NCBI GenBank assembly: GCA_002415485.1
Contig: DHYU01000080.1
Location: forward strand, 17,187-81,186
Direction: 5' to 3'
Length of the DNA stretch: 64,000 nucleotides
Source: Proteobacteria bacterium UBA5122
GTDB lineage: Bacteria; Pseudomonadota; Gammaproteobacteria; Tenderiales; Tenderiaceae
Shown here: positions 8,808-17,703 of the stretch, piece by piece
Numbering within the stretch: the stretch's first letter is position 1
Layout of the letters: the number at the start of each line of letters is the position of its first letter
Program-made: the position numbers and the translations under genes
The notes under the pieces: model-generated
What the model saw: only the letters and a program-made list of their open reading frames with translations
Told to the model about the DNA's origin: nothing
Databases searched by the model: none

Positions 8808-10115
8808 ATGAGCGATCTTGCGGTTAAACGACTGGATTACAGCGACACCAACTTCTGGGATGAGATGAAGGAGTTGCTGTCATGGGAAAGCGTCTCTGAC
8901 GAGGCCGTAGACAAGACTGTGCGCGACATCCTGGCCGATGTGCGCAAACGTGGTGATGCGGCGGTGGTGGAATACACCAATCGTTTCGATCGCATGAGCG
9001 TGCCGAATATGGCAGCGCTGGAGATTGATCAGGCGCGTTTATTGGGCGCGCTGGAGCGCATCGACGGCGATGTGCGTCAATCTCTGGAATTTGCCACCGA
9101 GCGCCTGTTCGCCTATCACGAACACCAAGTGAGCGAGACCTGGACCTACCGTGAGCCCGACGGCACCATGCTTGGACAGAAGGTCACGCCGCTGGATCGC
9201 GTTGGTCTGTACGTGCCGGGCGGCAAGGCGACCTATCCCTCTTCGGTGTTGATGAACGCGGTACCGGCCAAGGTCGCGGGTGTGCGCGAGATCATCATGG
9301 TGGTGCCGACACCGGATGGCGAAGTCAATGATATGGTGCTGGCCGCGGCGGCGATCGTCGGCGTCGATCGTGTCTTCGCCATCGGTGGCGCACAGGCGGT
9401 AGCCGCGCTGGCCTACGGCACCGAGACTGTACCGCAGGTCGACAAGATCGTCGGTCCCGGCAACATCTATGTCGCGACGGCCAAGGGTAAGGTGTTCGGC
9501 ACGGTCGGTATCGACATGATCGCCGGTCCGTCCGAGATCCTGGTGGTCTGCGATGGCAAGACCAACCCCGACTGGATTGCGATGGACCTGTTCTCGCAGG
9601 CCGAGCACGACGAGGACGCGCAGTCGATCCTGGTATCGCCCGATGCCGAGTTTTTGGACAAGGTGCAGGCCAGTATCGATAAGTTATTGCCGGAGATGGA
9701 GCGTTCAACGCTGATCCGTAAATCACTGGCGGCGCGCGGTGCGATGATCCTGGTCGCCGATATGGAGCAGGCGGTGGAGGTGGTCAACTACGTCGCCCCT
9801 GAGCACTTGGAGTTGTCGGTCGAAGAGCCGGACGACCTGTTGGAAAATATTCGTCACGCCGGGGCGGTCTTCATGGGCCGTTACACCGCCGAGGCCGTCG
9901 GTGATTATTGCGCCGGGCCTAACCACGTATTGCCGACATCGCGCACGGCGCGTTTTTCATCGCCGCTGGGCGTCTATGATTTCCAGAAGCGCAGCAGCCT
10001 GATCATGTGTTCTGCGGCGGGCGCGTCGAAGCTGGGGGAGACGGCGTCGATCCTGGCGCGCGGCGAGGGCTTGACGGCGCACGCCCGCTCGGCCGAGTAT
10101 CGGATTAAATCTTAA
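8808..10115 (+). CDS. hisD: Histidinol dehydrogenase HisD
   Basis: HisD performs the last two NAD-dependent oxidations from histidinol to histidine and carries a zinc ion. The 435-residue sequence is complete, with the family motif region LDRVGLYVPGGKATYPSS, the zinc and substrate segment SQAEHDEDAQ, and ELSVEEPDDLLENIRHAGAVF. The ATG at 8808 follows AAGGATC-type sequence. It lies 37 bases after hisG in the same operon. Confidence 0.96.
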   Translation: MSDLAVKRLDYSDTNFWDEMKELLSWESVSDEAVDKTVRDILADVRKRGDAAVVEYTNRFDRMSVPNMAALEIDQARLLGALERIDGDVRQSLEFATERLFAYHEHQVSETWTYREPDGTMLGQKVTPLDRVGLYVPGGKATYPSSVLMNAVPAKVAGVREIIMVVPTPDGEVNDMVLAAAAIVGVDRVFAIGGAQAVAALAYGTETVPQVDKIVGPGNIYVATAKGKVFGTVGIDMIAGPSEILVVCDGKTNPDWIAMDLFSQAEHDEDAQSILVSPDAEFLDKVQASIDKLLPEMERSTLIRKSLAARGAMILVADMEQAVEVVNYVAPEHLELSVEEPDDLLENIRHAGAVFMGRYTAEAVGDYCAGPNHVLPTSRTARFSSPLGVYDFQKRSSLIMCSAAGASKLGETASILARGEGLTAHARSAEYRIKS

Positions 10116-10135
10116 GTCACGAGGATCTATTGAAG

Positions 10136-10729
10136 ATGGCTGAACGTAAGGCCAGTGTTAGTCGCAACACCCTTGAAACCCAGATCAGTGTCAGCGTCGA
10201 TCTCGACGGCAGCGGCAAGGCGGATTTCGTCACCGGCGTGCCGTTTCTTGATCACATGCTGGACCAGATCGCCCGTCACGGCATGCTCGATCTGAAGATC
10301 GAGGCCAAGGGTGATCTGGAAATCGATGCCCACCACACGGTGGAGGATATCGGTATCACGCTGGGGCAGGCGGTGGCCAAGGCGCTGGGCGACAAGAAGG
10401 GTATCCGTCGCTACGGTCATGCCTATGTGCCGCTCGACGAGGCGCTGTCGCGGGTGGTGATGGACTTCTCCGGTCGTCCCGGCCTGGAGTTTCATGTCGA
10501 TTTTCCGCGCGCCAGCATCGGTGGCTTCGATACCGAACTGTTCTATGAGTTCTTCCAGGGTTTCGTCAATCACGCGCAGTTGACGCTGCACATCGATTGT
10601 CTGCGTGGTCGCAACTCGCACCACATCGCCGAGACCGTGTTCAAGGCCTTTGGCCGTGCGCTGCGCAACGCGGTGGAGCTGGATGCGCGCATGCAGGGCA
10701 TCGTGCCGTCGACCAAGGGCTCCCTGTAA
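10136..10729 (+). CDS. hisB: Imidazoleglycerol-phosphate dehydratase HisB (monofunctional)
   Basis: HisB dehydrates imidazole glycerol phosphate. The two manganese-binding histidine motifs are present: DAHHTVEDIGI and NSHHIAETVFKAFGRAL. At 197 aa it is the single-domain IGPD without the histidinol-phosphatase domain found in enterobacteria. The ATG at 10136 (MAERKASVSRN) matches the usual family N-terminus; an in-frame TTG at 10130 is closer to the GAGGA at 10121 and cannot be excluded. Confidence 0.95.
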   Translation: MAERKASVSRNTLETQISVSVDLDGSGKADFVTGVPFLDHMLDQIARHGMLDLKIEAKGDLEIDAHHTVEDIGITLGQAVAKALGDKKGIRRYGHAYVPLDEALSRVVMDFSGRPGLEFHVDFPRASIGGFDTELFYEFFQGFVNHAQLTLHIDCLRGRNSHHIAETVFKAFGRALRNAVELDARMQGIVPSTKGSL

Positions 10730-10758
10730 GCAAACTATCATCGGAAAGATAAGCAGTT

Positions 10759-11412
10759 ATGACTAGCGTCGCCGTCATTGATTACGGAATGGGCAATCTT
10801 CACTCTGTGGCCAAGGCCCTCGAGCACGTGGCCGAGGGGCGCCATCAGGTGTTGGTCACCAGCGATGCCGCCACCATTTTGGCCGCCGATCGCGTGGTGT
10901 TGCCCGGTGTCGGCGCGATCCGCGATTGTATGGCCGAGATGCAGCAGCTGAAGATCGACCAGGTGGTGCGCGAGGTGGCGGCCAGTGGCCGGCCGCTGCT
11001 CGGTGTGTGCGTCGGCATGCAGGCGATGATGGCGCACAGCGCCGAGAACAACGGCGTCGACTGCATCGGCCTGTTTGATGGCCGCATCGGCTTCTTCGGT
11101 GATGCGCTGGCCGGCGAGCCGGGCGAATACAAGGTGCCGCACATGGGGTGGAATCGGGTGCATCAGATAGCCGCGTCGCACCCGATGTGGCATGGAATAG
11201 AACAAGACAGCCGCTTTTATTTCGTCCATAGTTATTATCTGCCGCTGGCGCAGGCCGAAGGTGTGTGTGCGGCGACGACCGAGTACGGGTTTGAATTCTG
11301 TTCGGTGGTGATGCGGGGCAATGTGTTTGCCACGCAGTTTCATCCCGAAAAAAGTGCGGATGCAGGCCTGCGCCTGTATGCCAATTTTCTTAACTGGGAT
11401 GGCCGGGCCTGA
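10759..11412 (+). CDS. hisH: Imidazole glycerol phosphate synthase glutaminase subunit HisH
   Basis: HisH is the class-I glutamine amidotransferase that feeds ammonia to HisF. The nucleophile cysteine is in LLGVCVGMQAMM, and the His and Glu of the triad are in FATQFHPEKSADAG. At 217 aa it is full length. HisA and HisF follow in the same operon, so both halves of the synthase are encoded together. Confidence 0.95.
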   Translation: MTSVAVIDYGMGNLHSVAKALEHVAEGRHQVLVTSDAATILAADRVVLPGVGAIRDCMAEMQQLKIDQVVREVAASGRPLLGVCVGMQAMMAHSAENNGVDCIGLFDGRIGFFGDALAGEPGEYKVPHMGWNRVHQIAASHPMWHGIEQDSRFYFVHSYYLPLAQAEGVCAATTEYGFEFCSVVMRGNVFATQFHPEKSADAGLRLYANFLNWDGRA

Positions 11413-11461
11413 GGGTGGCCGGCCGCTCGCTAATTAAGCCGATATTTGAGGATACGGAACG

Positions 11462-12193
11462 ATGCTACTAATCCCCGCCATTGATCTGAAACAAGGTAAG
11501 TGCGTGCGCTTGCGTCAGGGTCGTATGGAAGATGACACGGTGTTTTCGGAAGATCCGGTTGCGGTCGCCGGGCGCTGGGTCGAGGCGGGCGCCAAGCGCC
11601 TGCACCTGGTCGACCTGGATGGCGCTTTTGCCGGCAAGCCGGTGAACGCGGGGGTAATCAATGAGATTGCCTCGGCCTTCCCCGACCTGCCGATTCAGGT
11701 CGGCGGCGGCATCCGTGATGAAGAGACCATCGATGCCTATCTGGCTGCGGGCGTGCGTTACGTCATCATCGGCACCAAGGCCGTTAATGCGCCGCACTTC
11801 GTGGGCGATGTCTGTGCCGAGTATCCGGGGCATATCATCGTCGGCCTGGATGCCAAAGACGGCAAGGTCGCCATCGATGGCTGGTCCAAACTGTCGAATC
11901 ACGACGTGATCGATATGGCGCAGCACTTCGAACGCGACGGCGTTGAGGCGATCATCTATACCGACATCAGCCGCGACGGCATGATGCAGGGCGTGAATGT
12001 CGAGGCCACGCGCAAGCTGGCACAGTCGATCAATATCCCGGTGATCGCGTCGGGTGGTGTCACCGATATGGAGTGTTTGCGCAGACTGAAGGCGGTCGAA
12101 GAAGACGGCATCATGGGCGCGATTGTCGGTCGTGCGATCTATGAAGGCACCATCGATCTGGCCTTGGCCAACAAAGAGATGGATGGCGAATAA
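11462..12193 (+). CDS. hisA: ProFAR isomerase HisA
   Basis: HisA is the TIM-barrel isomerase that opens the ribose of ProFAR. Catalytic Asp8 is in the N-terminal LLIPAIDLKQGKCVRL, the second catalytic aspartate is in IIYTDISRDGMMQG, and phosphate-binding glycines lie in VGGGIRDEE and ASGGV. The length is 243 aa. Its stop codon shares one base with the hisF start (TAATG at 12191), so the two are translationally coupled. Confidence 0.95.
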   Translation: MLLIPAIDLKQGKCVRLRQGRMEDDTVFSEDPVAVAGRWVEAGAKRLHLVDLDGAFAGKPVNAGVINEIASAFPDLPIQVGGGIRDEETIDAYLAAGVRYVIIGTKAVNAPHFVGDVCAEYPGHIIVGLDAKDGKVAIDGWSKLSNHDVIDMAQHFERDGVEAIIYTDISRDGMMQGVNVEATRKLAQSINIPVIASGGVTDMECLRRLKAVEEDGIMGAIVGRAIYEGTIDLALANKEMDGE

Positions 12194-12966
12194 TGGCATT
12201 GGCCAAACGCATCATTCCCTGTTTGGATGTGGACAACGGCCGCGTCGTCAAAGGCGTGCAGTTTGTCGATATCCGCGATGCCGGTGACCCGGTGGAGATC
12301 GCCAAACGCTACAACCAACAGGGCGCAGATGAGTTGGTGTTTCTCGATATCACCGCCAGCCATGAAGATCGCGAGACGATGGTGCACGTGGTCGAAGAGG
12401 TGGCGTCGCAGGTGTTTATCCCGCTGACGGTCGGTGGCGGCATCCGCACCAATGATGATATTCGCCGCATGTTGAATGCAGGGGCCGACAAGGTCGGCAT
12501 CAACAGTGCGGCAGTGGCGCGACCGGAATTCGTGCGCGAGGCGGCCGAGCGTTTCGGCAGCCAGTGCATCGTGGTGGCGATCGATGCCAAACGCGTCAGT
12601 GCCGATGGTGAGGCGCCACGATGGGAGATATTCACGCATGGTGGTCGTAAGGCGACGGGCATTGATGCCGTCGAGTGGGCCAGGCGTATGGTGGAATACG
12701 GCGCGGGCGAGATATTGCTGACCAGCATGGACCGTGATGGCACCCGTGATGGTTTTGATTTGGCCCTGACGCGCGCGGTGAGCGAGGCGGTGGCGGTGCC
12801 GGTGATTGCCTCCGGCGGTGTCGGCAACCTGGATCACCTGGCCGATGGCGTGGAGCAGGGCAAGGCCGATGCGGTGTTGGCGGCGAGTATCTTTCATTTT
12901 GGACAACACACCGTGGGAGAGGCCAAGCAGTGTATGGCGGCGCGCGGGATCGAGGTGCGCTTGTGA
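12193..12966 (+). CDS. hisF: Imidazole glycerol phosphate synthase cyclase subunit HisF
   Basis: HisF is the TIM-barrel cyclase partner of HisH. The N-terminal IIPCLDVDNGRVVKG carries the catalytic aspartate, the second acid is in LLTSMDRDGTRDGFD, and phosphate loops VGGGIRTNDD and ASGGVGN are present. The length of 257 aa is standard. It overlaps hisA by one base and hisI by four. Confidence 0.96.
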   Translation: MALAKRIIPCLDVDNGRVVKGVQFVDIRDAGDPVEIAKRYNQQGADELVFLDITASHEDRETMVHVVEEVASQVFIPLTVGGGIRTNDDIRRMLNAGADKVGINSAAVARPEFVREAAERFGSQCIVVAIDAKRVSADGEAPRWEIFTHGGRKATGIDAVEWARRMVEYGAGEILLTSMDRDGTRDGFDLALTRAVSEAVAVPVIASGGVGNLDHLADGVEQGKADAVLAASIFHFGQHTVGEAKQCMAARGIEVRL

Positions 12967-13358
12967 GCGAGGCATGGCTGGACGAAATCCGCTGGACCAG
13001 TGATGGTCTGGTGCCGGCGATTGCGCAGGAGGCGGCCACCGGTAAGGTGATGATGTTCGCCTGGATGAATCGTGAGTCGTTGGCGGAAACGGTGGCCAGC
13101 GGTTACGCGGTGTATTGGTCGCGTTCGCGGCAAAAGCTGTGGCGCAAGGGCGAGTCATCCGGGCATCAGCAGAAGATTCACGCAATTTATCTCGATTGTG
13201 ACGAGGATGTGATCCTGCTGGAGATCGAACAGCAAGGTGGCATTGCCTGCCATACTGGTCGCGAGAGCTGTTTTTATCGCCGTTTTGAAGATGGCGAGTG
13301 GCGGACCGTTACGCCGGTGATCAAAGATCCGAATGAGATCTATTCGGGGCACAAATAG
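12963..13358 (+). CDS. hisI: Phosphoribosyl-AMP cyclohydrolase HisI
   Basis: HisI hydrolyses the adenine ring of PR-AMP. Metal-binding residues lie in LDCDEDVILLEIEQQGGIACH and in CHTGRESCFYRRF. The GTG at 12963 overlaps the hisF stop (GTGA) and gives a 131-residue protein of normal size beginning VSEAWLDEIRW. HisE is a separate gene immediately downstream, so the enterobacterial HisIE fusion is absent. Confidence 0.94.
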   Translation: MSEAWLDEIRWTSDGLVPAIAQEAATGKVMMFAWMNRESLAETVASGYAVYWSRSRQKLWRKGESSGHQQKIHAIYLDCDEDVILLEIEQQGGIACHTGRESCFYRRFEDGEWRTVTPVIKDPNEIYSGHK

Positions 13359-13376
13359 TTTTCAGGAGCACATGTT

Positions 13377-13703
13377 TTGACACATTCGGCGGATATCCTG
13401 GCCCAGGTGGCCGCGATACTGGAAGAGCGTAAGCAGGCAGAGGCCGGTTCATCTTATGTCGCCAGCCTGTATGCCAAGGGCTTGGATTCGATCTTGAAGA
13501 AGATCGGTGAAGAGGCGACGGAGACCGTGATTGCTGCCAAAGGTGGTGACCGTGATCAGATTGTGTACGAAATGGCCGATCTGTGGTTTCATTCCATGAT
13601 CCTGTTGAGTCATCAGGGGCTGCGGCCTGAAGATGTGCTCAATGAGCTGGCGCGGCGCTTCGGCACCTCAGGCCTAACGGAAAAGGCCTCGCGCAGCAAA
13701 TAA
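13377..13703 (+). CDS. hisE: Phosphoribosyl-ATP pyrophosphatase HisE
   Basis: HisE removes pyrophosphate from PR-ATP. The 108-residue all-helical protein has the MazG-like metal motif GEEATETVIAAKGGD and YEMADLWFHSMILL. The start is a TTG at 13377, nine bases after AGGA (13364-13367); the only nearby ATG (13372) is out of frame and meets a stop after one further codon. It closes the his genes, and tatA follows after 37 bases. Confidence 0.92.
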   Translation: MTHSADILAQVAAILEERKQAEAGSSYVASLYAKGLDSILKKIGEEATETVIAAKGGDRDQIVYEMADLWFHSMILLSHQGLRPEDVLNELARRFGTSGLTEKASRSK

Positions 13704-13740
13704 CGACGACGATTAAGCGATTTAAGACGGAGTAAGAACA

Positions 13741-14010
13741 ATGGGTTTTAGTGGCATTAGTATTTGGCAGTTGTTGATTGTGGCTGTGATCATCGTGCTG
13801 TTGTTTGGCACCAAGAAGCTGCGCAACATGGGCTCGGATCTGGGCAGTGCGGTGAAGGGGTTTCGCGGTGCGATGAAGGATGCCGAGGACGGGGATGACA
13901 AAAAAGACCCGGCGCAACTGGCACAAAACGAACAGCAGGGGCGTGTAATCGACACCCAGGCCACCCGTGCCGATGCGACGAAAGACGTCAAAGACGAAAA
14001 GAAGGTCTGA
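13741..14010 (+). CDS. tatA: Twin-arginine translocase subunit TatA
   Basis: TatA polymerises to form the export path for folded proteins. It has the short N-terminal membrane helix (WQLLIVAVIIVLLFG, residues 9-23), the hinge GTKKLR and the amphipathic helix NMGSDLGSAVKGFRGAMKD, then a charged, poorly conserved tail; 89 aa in all. A likely local substrate is ActB1, which has a twin-arginine signal. The his-tat junction is common in beta- and gammaproteobacteria. Confidence 0.95.
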   Translation: MGFSGISIWQLLIVAVIIVLLFGTKKLRNMGSDLGSAVKGFRGAMKDAEDGDDKKDPAQLAQNEQQGRVIDTQATRADATKDVKDEKKV

Positions 14011-14047
14011 TCTTCGTCGTCGGTGATTTTGCCTGCGCTGATCCTTT

Positions 14048-14440
14048 ATGTTTGATATCGGTTTTTGGGAACTCGTGCTGATCGGGGTTGTGGCCTTGCT
14101 CGTGGTCGGTCCCGATGAATTCCCGACGCTGGTGCGCAATTGTGGGCGTGGTCTGGGCAAGTTTCGGAATTTTATGAGTTCGGTCAAATCGGATTTCAGT
14201 TATGAGATCGATAAGGCTGAACAATTGAAAGAACTGATGCGCAAAGAGGCAGAGATTGCCGAGTTGCACAAGATATTGGAAGAGCGTTCCAGTGCTGATG
14301 CCGCAGGCAGTCAGCCGGTCGCCAAGCGTGACAAGGTTGTAGAGACGAATGAGTCCACAGGATCAGGAACCGACACGGTCGCCGATCAAGGGGCGCAAAA
14401 GCCGCTCCCTGTTCGGGAGTCGGATAAACACCCGCAGTAA
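14048..14440 (+). CDS. tatB: Twin-arginine translocase subunit TatB
   Basis: TatB forms the substrate receptor with TatC. The N-terminus MFDIGFWELVLIGVVALLVVG is typical, but the usual GPERLP hinge reads GPDEFP here. An amphipathic helix and a hydrophilic tail follow (130 aa). The last 92 bases overlap the proposed start of tatC in another frame, a long overlap for this pair. Confidence 0.93.
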   Translation: MFDIGFWELVLIGVVALLVVGPDEFPTLVRNCGRGLGKFRNFMSSVKSDFSYEIDKAEQLKELMRKEAEIAELHKILEERSSADAAGSQPVAKRDKVVETNESTGSGTDTVADQGAQKPLPVRESDKHPQ

Positions 14441-15215
14441 CGCATCCAAACAACATCACGAGAGCGGGTTGGTTGGTCATCTGGTTGAGCTGCGCGACCG
14501 ACTGCTGCGTTCGGTGCTTGGCATCGGGCTGATCTTTTTGTGTTTGGCACCGTTTGCCAACGACCTGTATTCCATGCTGGCACAGCCATTGGTGAATTCG
14601 CTGCCGGAAGGCACCACCATGATTGCGACCCAGGTGGCCTCGCCCTTTTTAACCCCATTTAAATTTGCCTTGGTGCTGGCGGTGTTCATTGGTATGCCGC
14701 TGTTGTTATATCAGTTCTGGGCCTTTATCGCACCGGGGCTATATCGGCATGAGCGACGGATGATGGTACCGCTGTTGGTCGCCAGTTCGTTGCTGTTTTA
14801 TTGTGGTGTGTTGTTTGCCTATTTCGTTGTCTTCCCGTTGATCTTCTCTTTCCTGGTCAGTATCACACCGGCCGGTGTGTCGGTGGCGACGGATATCTCC
14901 GAATATCTCGATTTTGTGCTCAAGCTGTTTTTTGCCTTTGGTCTCGCCTTTGAGATCCCGATTGCGACGATCGTGCTGGTGTGGGCAGGCGTGACGACGC
15001 CGGAGGCGCTGGCGCAGAAACGGTCTTATGTGATTGTCGGCGCATTTGTGCTGGGCATGTTGTTTACACCGCCGGATGTCGTGTCGCAGACCTTGCTGGC
15101 GGTGCCGATGTGGATGTTGTTCGAGGTTGGATTGTTGATCTCGCGGATGATGGTTCGGCGCAAGGCTGGGCGAGGCGATGATGAGGAGCGAGACCAGACG
15201 TCATCGACTGATTGA
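14349..15215 (+). CDS. tatC: Twin-arginine translocase subunit TatC
   Basis: TatC is the six-helix membrane receptor for twin-arginine signals. The core begins at GLVGHLVELRDRLLRSVLG and shows FALVLAVFIGMPLLLYQFWAF and the late FVLGMLFTPPDVVSQTLLA. The ATG at 14349 gives 288 residues with a 40-residue basic N-terminal tail and a 92-base overlap with tatB. No other ATG or GTG lies before the conserved core; a TTG near 14469 is the only alternative. Confidence is high for the product, lower for the start. Confidence 0.93.
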   Translation: MSPQDQEPTRSPIKGRKSRSLFGSRINTRSNASKQHHESGLVGHLVELRDRLLRSVLGIGLIFLCLAPFANDLYSMLAQPLVNSLPEGTTMIATQVASPFLTPFKFALVLAVFIGMPLLLYQFWAFIAPGLYRHERRMMVPLLVASSLLFYCGVLFAYFVVFPLIFSFLVSITPAGVSVATDISEYLDFVLKLFFAFGLAFEIPIATIVLVWAGVTTPEALAQKRSYVIVGAFVLGMLFTPPDVVSQTLLAVPMWMLFEVGLLISRMMVRRKAGRGDDEERDQTSSTD

Positions 15216-15246
15216 GTGACATATTCCAACTGGATAATATGTTAAG

Positions 15247-15279
15247 AAAAGCCCCGGTATGAGTGTCGGGGCTTTTTTT
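15247..15279. terminator. Intrinsic terminator between tatC and the degS-like gene
   Basis: The arms AAAAGCCCCG (15247-15256) and CGGGGCTTTT (15267-15276) enclose a ten-base loop and are followed by a T run. The A run before the stem lets it serve the convergent protease gene as well. Confidence 0.88.
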
Positions 15280-15287
15280 GTGCCGGC

Positions 15288-16451
15288 TCAGTGTGCAGGT
15301 AGATTGGGGGTTGGTCGCTCGCCAATCATGACATCCAGGTGTTGCGTGGTGCCATTGCGGACGATGCTGATGTTTAAGGTGGTGCCGGGTGGATTGCTGG
15401 CGATGATGTTCATCAATGCGCGTGCGTTGCTGGCGGACTGTTGGTTGACGTGTGTGATGACGTCGCCCGGCTGCAGTCCGGCGATGAAGGCAGGGGAGCC
15501 ATTATGTACGCCCGCAATGATGGCCCCCTGGCTGTCGCTGAGGTCGAAGGATTCGGTCAGGGCAGGGCTCAGATCCTGGACCTCAATGCCAAGCCAGCCA
15601 CGGAGCGTGCGACCGTATTCAATAATCTGTTTCATGACGCCTTTGACAAGGTCTGAGGGGATCGCAAAGCCAATGCCTTGTGAGCCGCCAGAGCGCGAGA
15701 AGATGGCAGTGTTTATGCCAACCAGGTGGCCGCGAGTGTTGATCAAGGCACCACCGGAATTGCCGGGATTGATGGCAGCGTCAGTCTGAATAAAATTTTC
15801 AAAGGTACTGAGACCTAGGTGCGAACGGCCAGTGGCGCTGACAATGCCGCTGGTTACGGTTTGGCCGACGCCGAATGGATTGCCGATGGCCAGCACGACA
15901 TCGCCGACACGCAGGTTTTGTGGGTGGCCGAAGGTGATGGAGGGAAGGTTTGCCAGCTCAATCTTTAAAACAGCGAGATCGGTTTCTGGGTCGGTGCCAA
16001 CAATGGTTGCGCCGGCGAAACGGCCATCGTTGAGCAAGACTTCAATTTCATCTGCGTTCTGAATGACGTGGTTGTTGGTCAGCAGATAGCCATCAGTATT
16101 GACGATTACGCCAGAGCCGAGGCTGTTCTCGAGGCGTTGCTGGGGGGCGGGGACTGCATCGCCAAAGAAGCGGCGTAACAATGAATCGTCTTCCATAGAG
16201 GGGTGGCGCTGGGTGACGACGGTGCGGGTATAAATGTTGACGACGGCGGGCGCGGCATTTTCTACGGCGTCAGCATAGGATACGGTGCCTTGAATCTCGA
16301 TGCGTTGACTCTCGCTGGCAGGTGCCTCGACAAATTCGACCGTCGGGCGTTGAAATGTGTCAGGCTTGAAGAGCAATAGCAGTACAAAGGCAAATGCCAG
16401 CCCGGCGGTAATGGCTTCAGTCAAAAAGCTTAAAATTTTTCGCATTTGCAT
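15288..16451 (-). CDS. DegS/AlgW-like inner-membrane serine protease (HtrA family)
   Basis: One N-terminal membrane anchor (about residues 13-28) is followed by a trypsin-like domain with His128 (TNNHVIQ), Asp158 (ETDLAVL) and Ser232 (NPGNSGGALI), and then a single PDZ domain (RGWLGIEVQDLS onward). One PDZ plus an anchor is the DegS/AlgW pattern; these proteases cut anti-sigma factor RseA/MucA to start the envelope-stress response. The start MQMRKILSF at 16451 is preferred (AAGG ten bases upstream); a longer frame to 16520 would overlap the divergent Nif3 gene. Length 387 aa. Which subfamily it belongs to needs a tree. Confidence 0.88.
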   Translation of the reverse strand: MQMRKILSFLTEAITAGLAFAFVLLLLFKPDTFQRPTVEFVEAPASESQRIEIQGTVSYADAVENAAPAVVNIYTRTVVTQRHPSMEDDSLLRRFFGDAVPAPQQRLENSLGSGVIVNTDGYLLTNNHVIQNADEIEVLLNDGRFAGATIVGTDPETDLAVLKIELANLPSITFGHPQNLRVGDVVLAIGNPFGVGQTVTSGIVSATGRSHLGLSTFENFIQTDAAINPGNSGGALINTRGHLVGINTAIFSRSGGSQGIGFAIPSDLVKGVMKQIIEYGRTLRGWLGIEVQDLSPALTESFDLSDSQGAIIAGVHNGSPAFIAGLQPGDVITHVNQQSASNARALMNIIASNPPGTTLNISIVRNGTTQHLDVMIGERPTPNLPAH

Positions 16452-16518
16452 GTACGGTCTACCTTGGTCGAGAATGTTCTCTGGGAACAGATGGTAACGT
16501 AAAGCGCAGGAGAAATGC

Positions 16519-17277
16519 ATGATTCGCTTAGACCAATTGGTCGGCTATTGTGATGATTTGTTAAGTGCAGCGTCGTTTAGTGACTATGCGCCTAATGGGC
16601 TGCAGGTGCAGGGGCGGGAAGAGGTGAGAAAGATTGTCTGTGGCGTCACTGCGTCGCAGGCATTGATCGATGCGGCCGTAGGAAAAGGGGTTGATGTGCT
16701 ATTGGTTCATCATGGATTCTTCTGGAAGGGGGAGTCTGCGGTCGTAACGGGTATCAAACGCAATCGCTTGAAGGCCTTGTTGGCCAACGACCTGAGTCTC
16801 ATCGCCTATCACTTGCCGTTGGATGCGCATGCTGAACTTGGAAATAACGCTCAGCTAGCGAAAGAGCTCGGATTGAAAATTGAGGGACGCTTTGGTCGGG
16901 GGGCGCGTGATGAGTTGGCAATGCATGGCTGTCTCGAGAGCATGATGCCGATAGGGGATCTGGTGACACTGGTCGAGGGCAGGCTAGGGCGCAGACCAAT
17001 GCATCTGGCCGGAGGGTGCCCACAAGTGCAGCGAGTGGCGTGGTGTACTGGCGCGGCACAATCTTATATCGAGGCCGCTGCAGCGATTGGTGTTGATGTG
17101 TTCATAAGTGGCGAAGTGTCGGAGAGCACAACGCACTTCTGTCGTGAGGCGGGTATTCATTATTTGGCGGCAGGCCACCATGTAACTGAGCGTTATGGTG
17201 TAAAGGCCTTGGGAATGCACCTGTCTCAGGAATTTAATCTGGACTGTGAGTTTGTTGATATTGAAAACCCAGTGTAG
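16519..17277 (+). CDS. Nif3-like dinuclear metal-centre hexameric protein (DUF34)
   Basis: The 252-residue protein belongs to the NIF3/YbgI family, toroidal hexamers with a di-metal site. The metal ligands are in LLVHHGFFWKG near the N-terminus and in AAGHHVTERYGVKALG near the C-terminus, with LIAYHLPLDAH in between. The biochemical role is not settled; GTP cyclohydrolase I type 2 is a frequent but unsupported annotation. Divergent from the protease gene. In many proteobacteria it is followed by petABC; here the act operon follows. Confidence 0.92.
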   Translation: MIRLDQLVGYCDDLLSAASFSDYAPNGLQVQGREEVRKIVCGVTASQALIDAAVGKGVDVLLVHHGFFWKGESAVVTGIKRNRLKALLANDLSLIAYHLPLDAHAELGNNAQLAKELGLKIEGRFGRGARDELAMHGCLESMMPIGDLVTLVEGRLGRRPMHLAGGCPQVQRVAWCTGAAQSYIEAAAAIGVDVFISGEVSESTTHFCREAGIHYLAAGHHVTERYGVKALGMHLSQEFNLDCEFVDIENPV

Positions 17278-17416
17278 CGCTAAAAATTAGCGGTTAATTG
17301 TGCAAATAAAAGTCATGTTTATGGGGGGGTAAAGATGAGTTAATTATACGATTATGGGGGTTTAAGAAATATATTCGCATTAAAGGTAAGTGATTTAAAA
17401 AGTTGACCAAACAGCG

Positions 17417-17446
17417 TTGACATTGTCAGTGAAAGTGGTCTAGCAT
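17417..17446 (+). promoter_or_regulatory. Candidate sigma-70 promoter for the act operon
   Basis: A perfect -35 box TTGACA (17417-17422) is followed after 18 bases by TAGCAT (17441-17446) as -10 box. It is the best promoter match in the leader region and points at actA, whose start is 335 bases downstream. Confidence 0.5.
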
Positions 17447-17691
17447 GGCCGAACGCTGGTTGGAAATATGGTAATAAATGCTGTTCGTTATCAGGGGATA
17501 ATGAGCAGTTGAAATAAAAAAGAGCTAAATAGCCTTATTTCTGCAAGATTAGCCAGACGTATCAGACGATAAAAATATAATTGCGCTATTGAATGTTTTG
17601 AGGGGGCGCATAGGTCTGATTCATGGGAAGAAGTCGTTTTTTTTAGTATTTAGTTAACCTGAGAAGAAGTTCCGCGAACAAATGTAGGCTG

Positions 17692-17703
17692 CCCGGCAAC
17701 GGG
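17692..17703 (+). other. GNRA-type hairpin in the actA leader
   Basis: CCCG-GCAA-CGGG forms a four-pair stem with a GCAA tetraloop. The surrounding bases CTG (17689-17691) and CAG further on could extend or rearrange the fold. It lies 78 bases before the actA start, and could be a leader regulatory element or chance; no known riboswitch consensus was recognised. Confidence 0.3.

Noticed and set aside
16452..16520. Longer N-terminus of the DegS-like protease
   Set aside because: It would overlap the divergent Nif3 start and place 23 hydrophilic residues before the anchor; the start at 16451 has a ribosome site.
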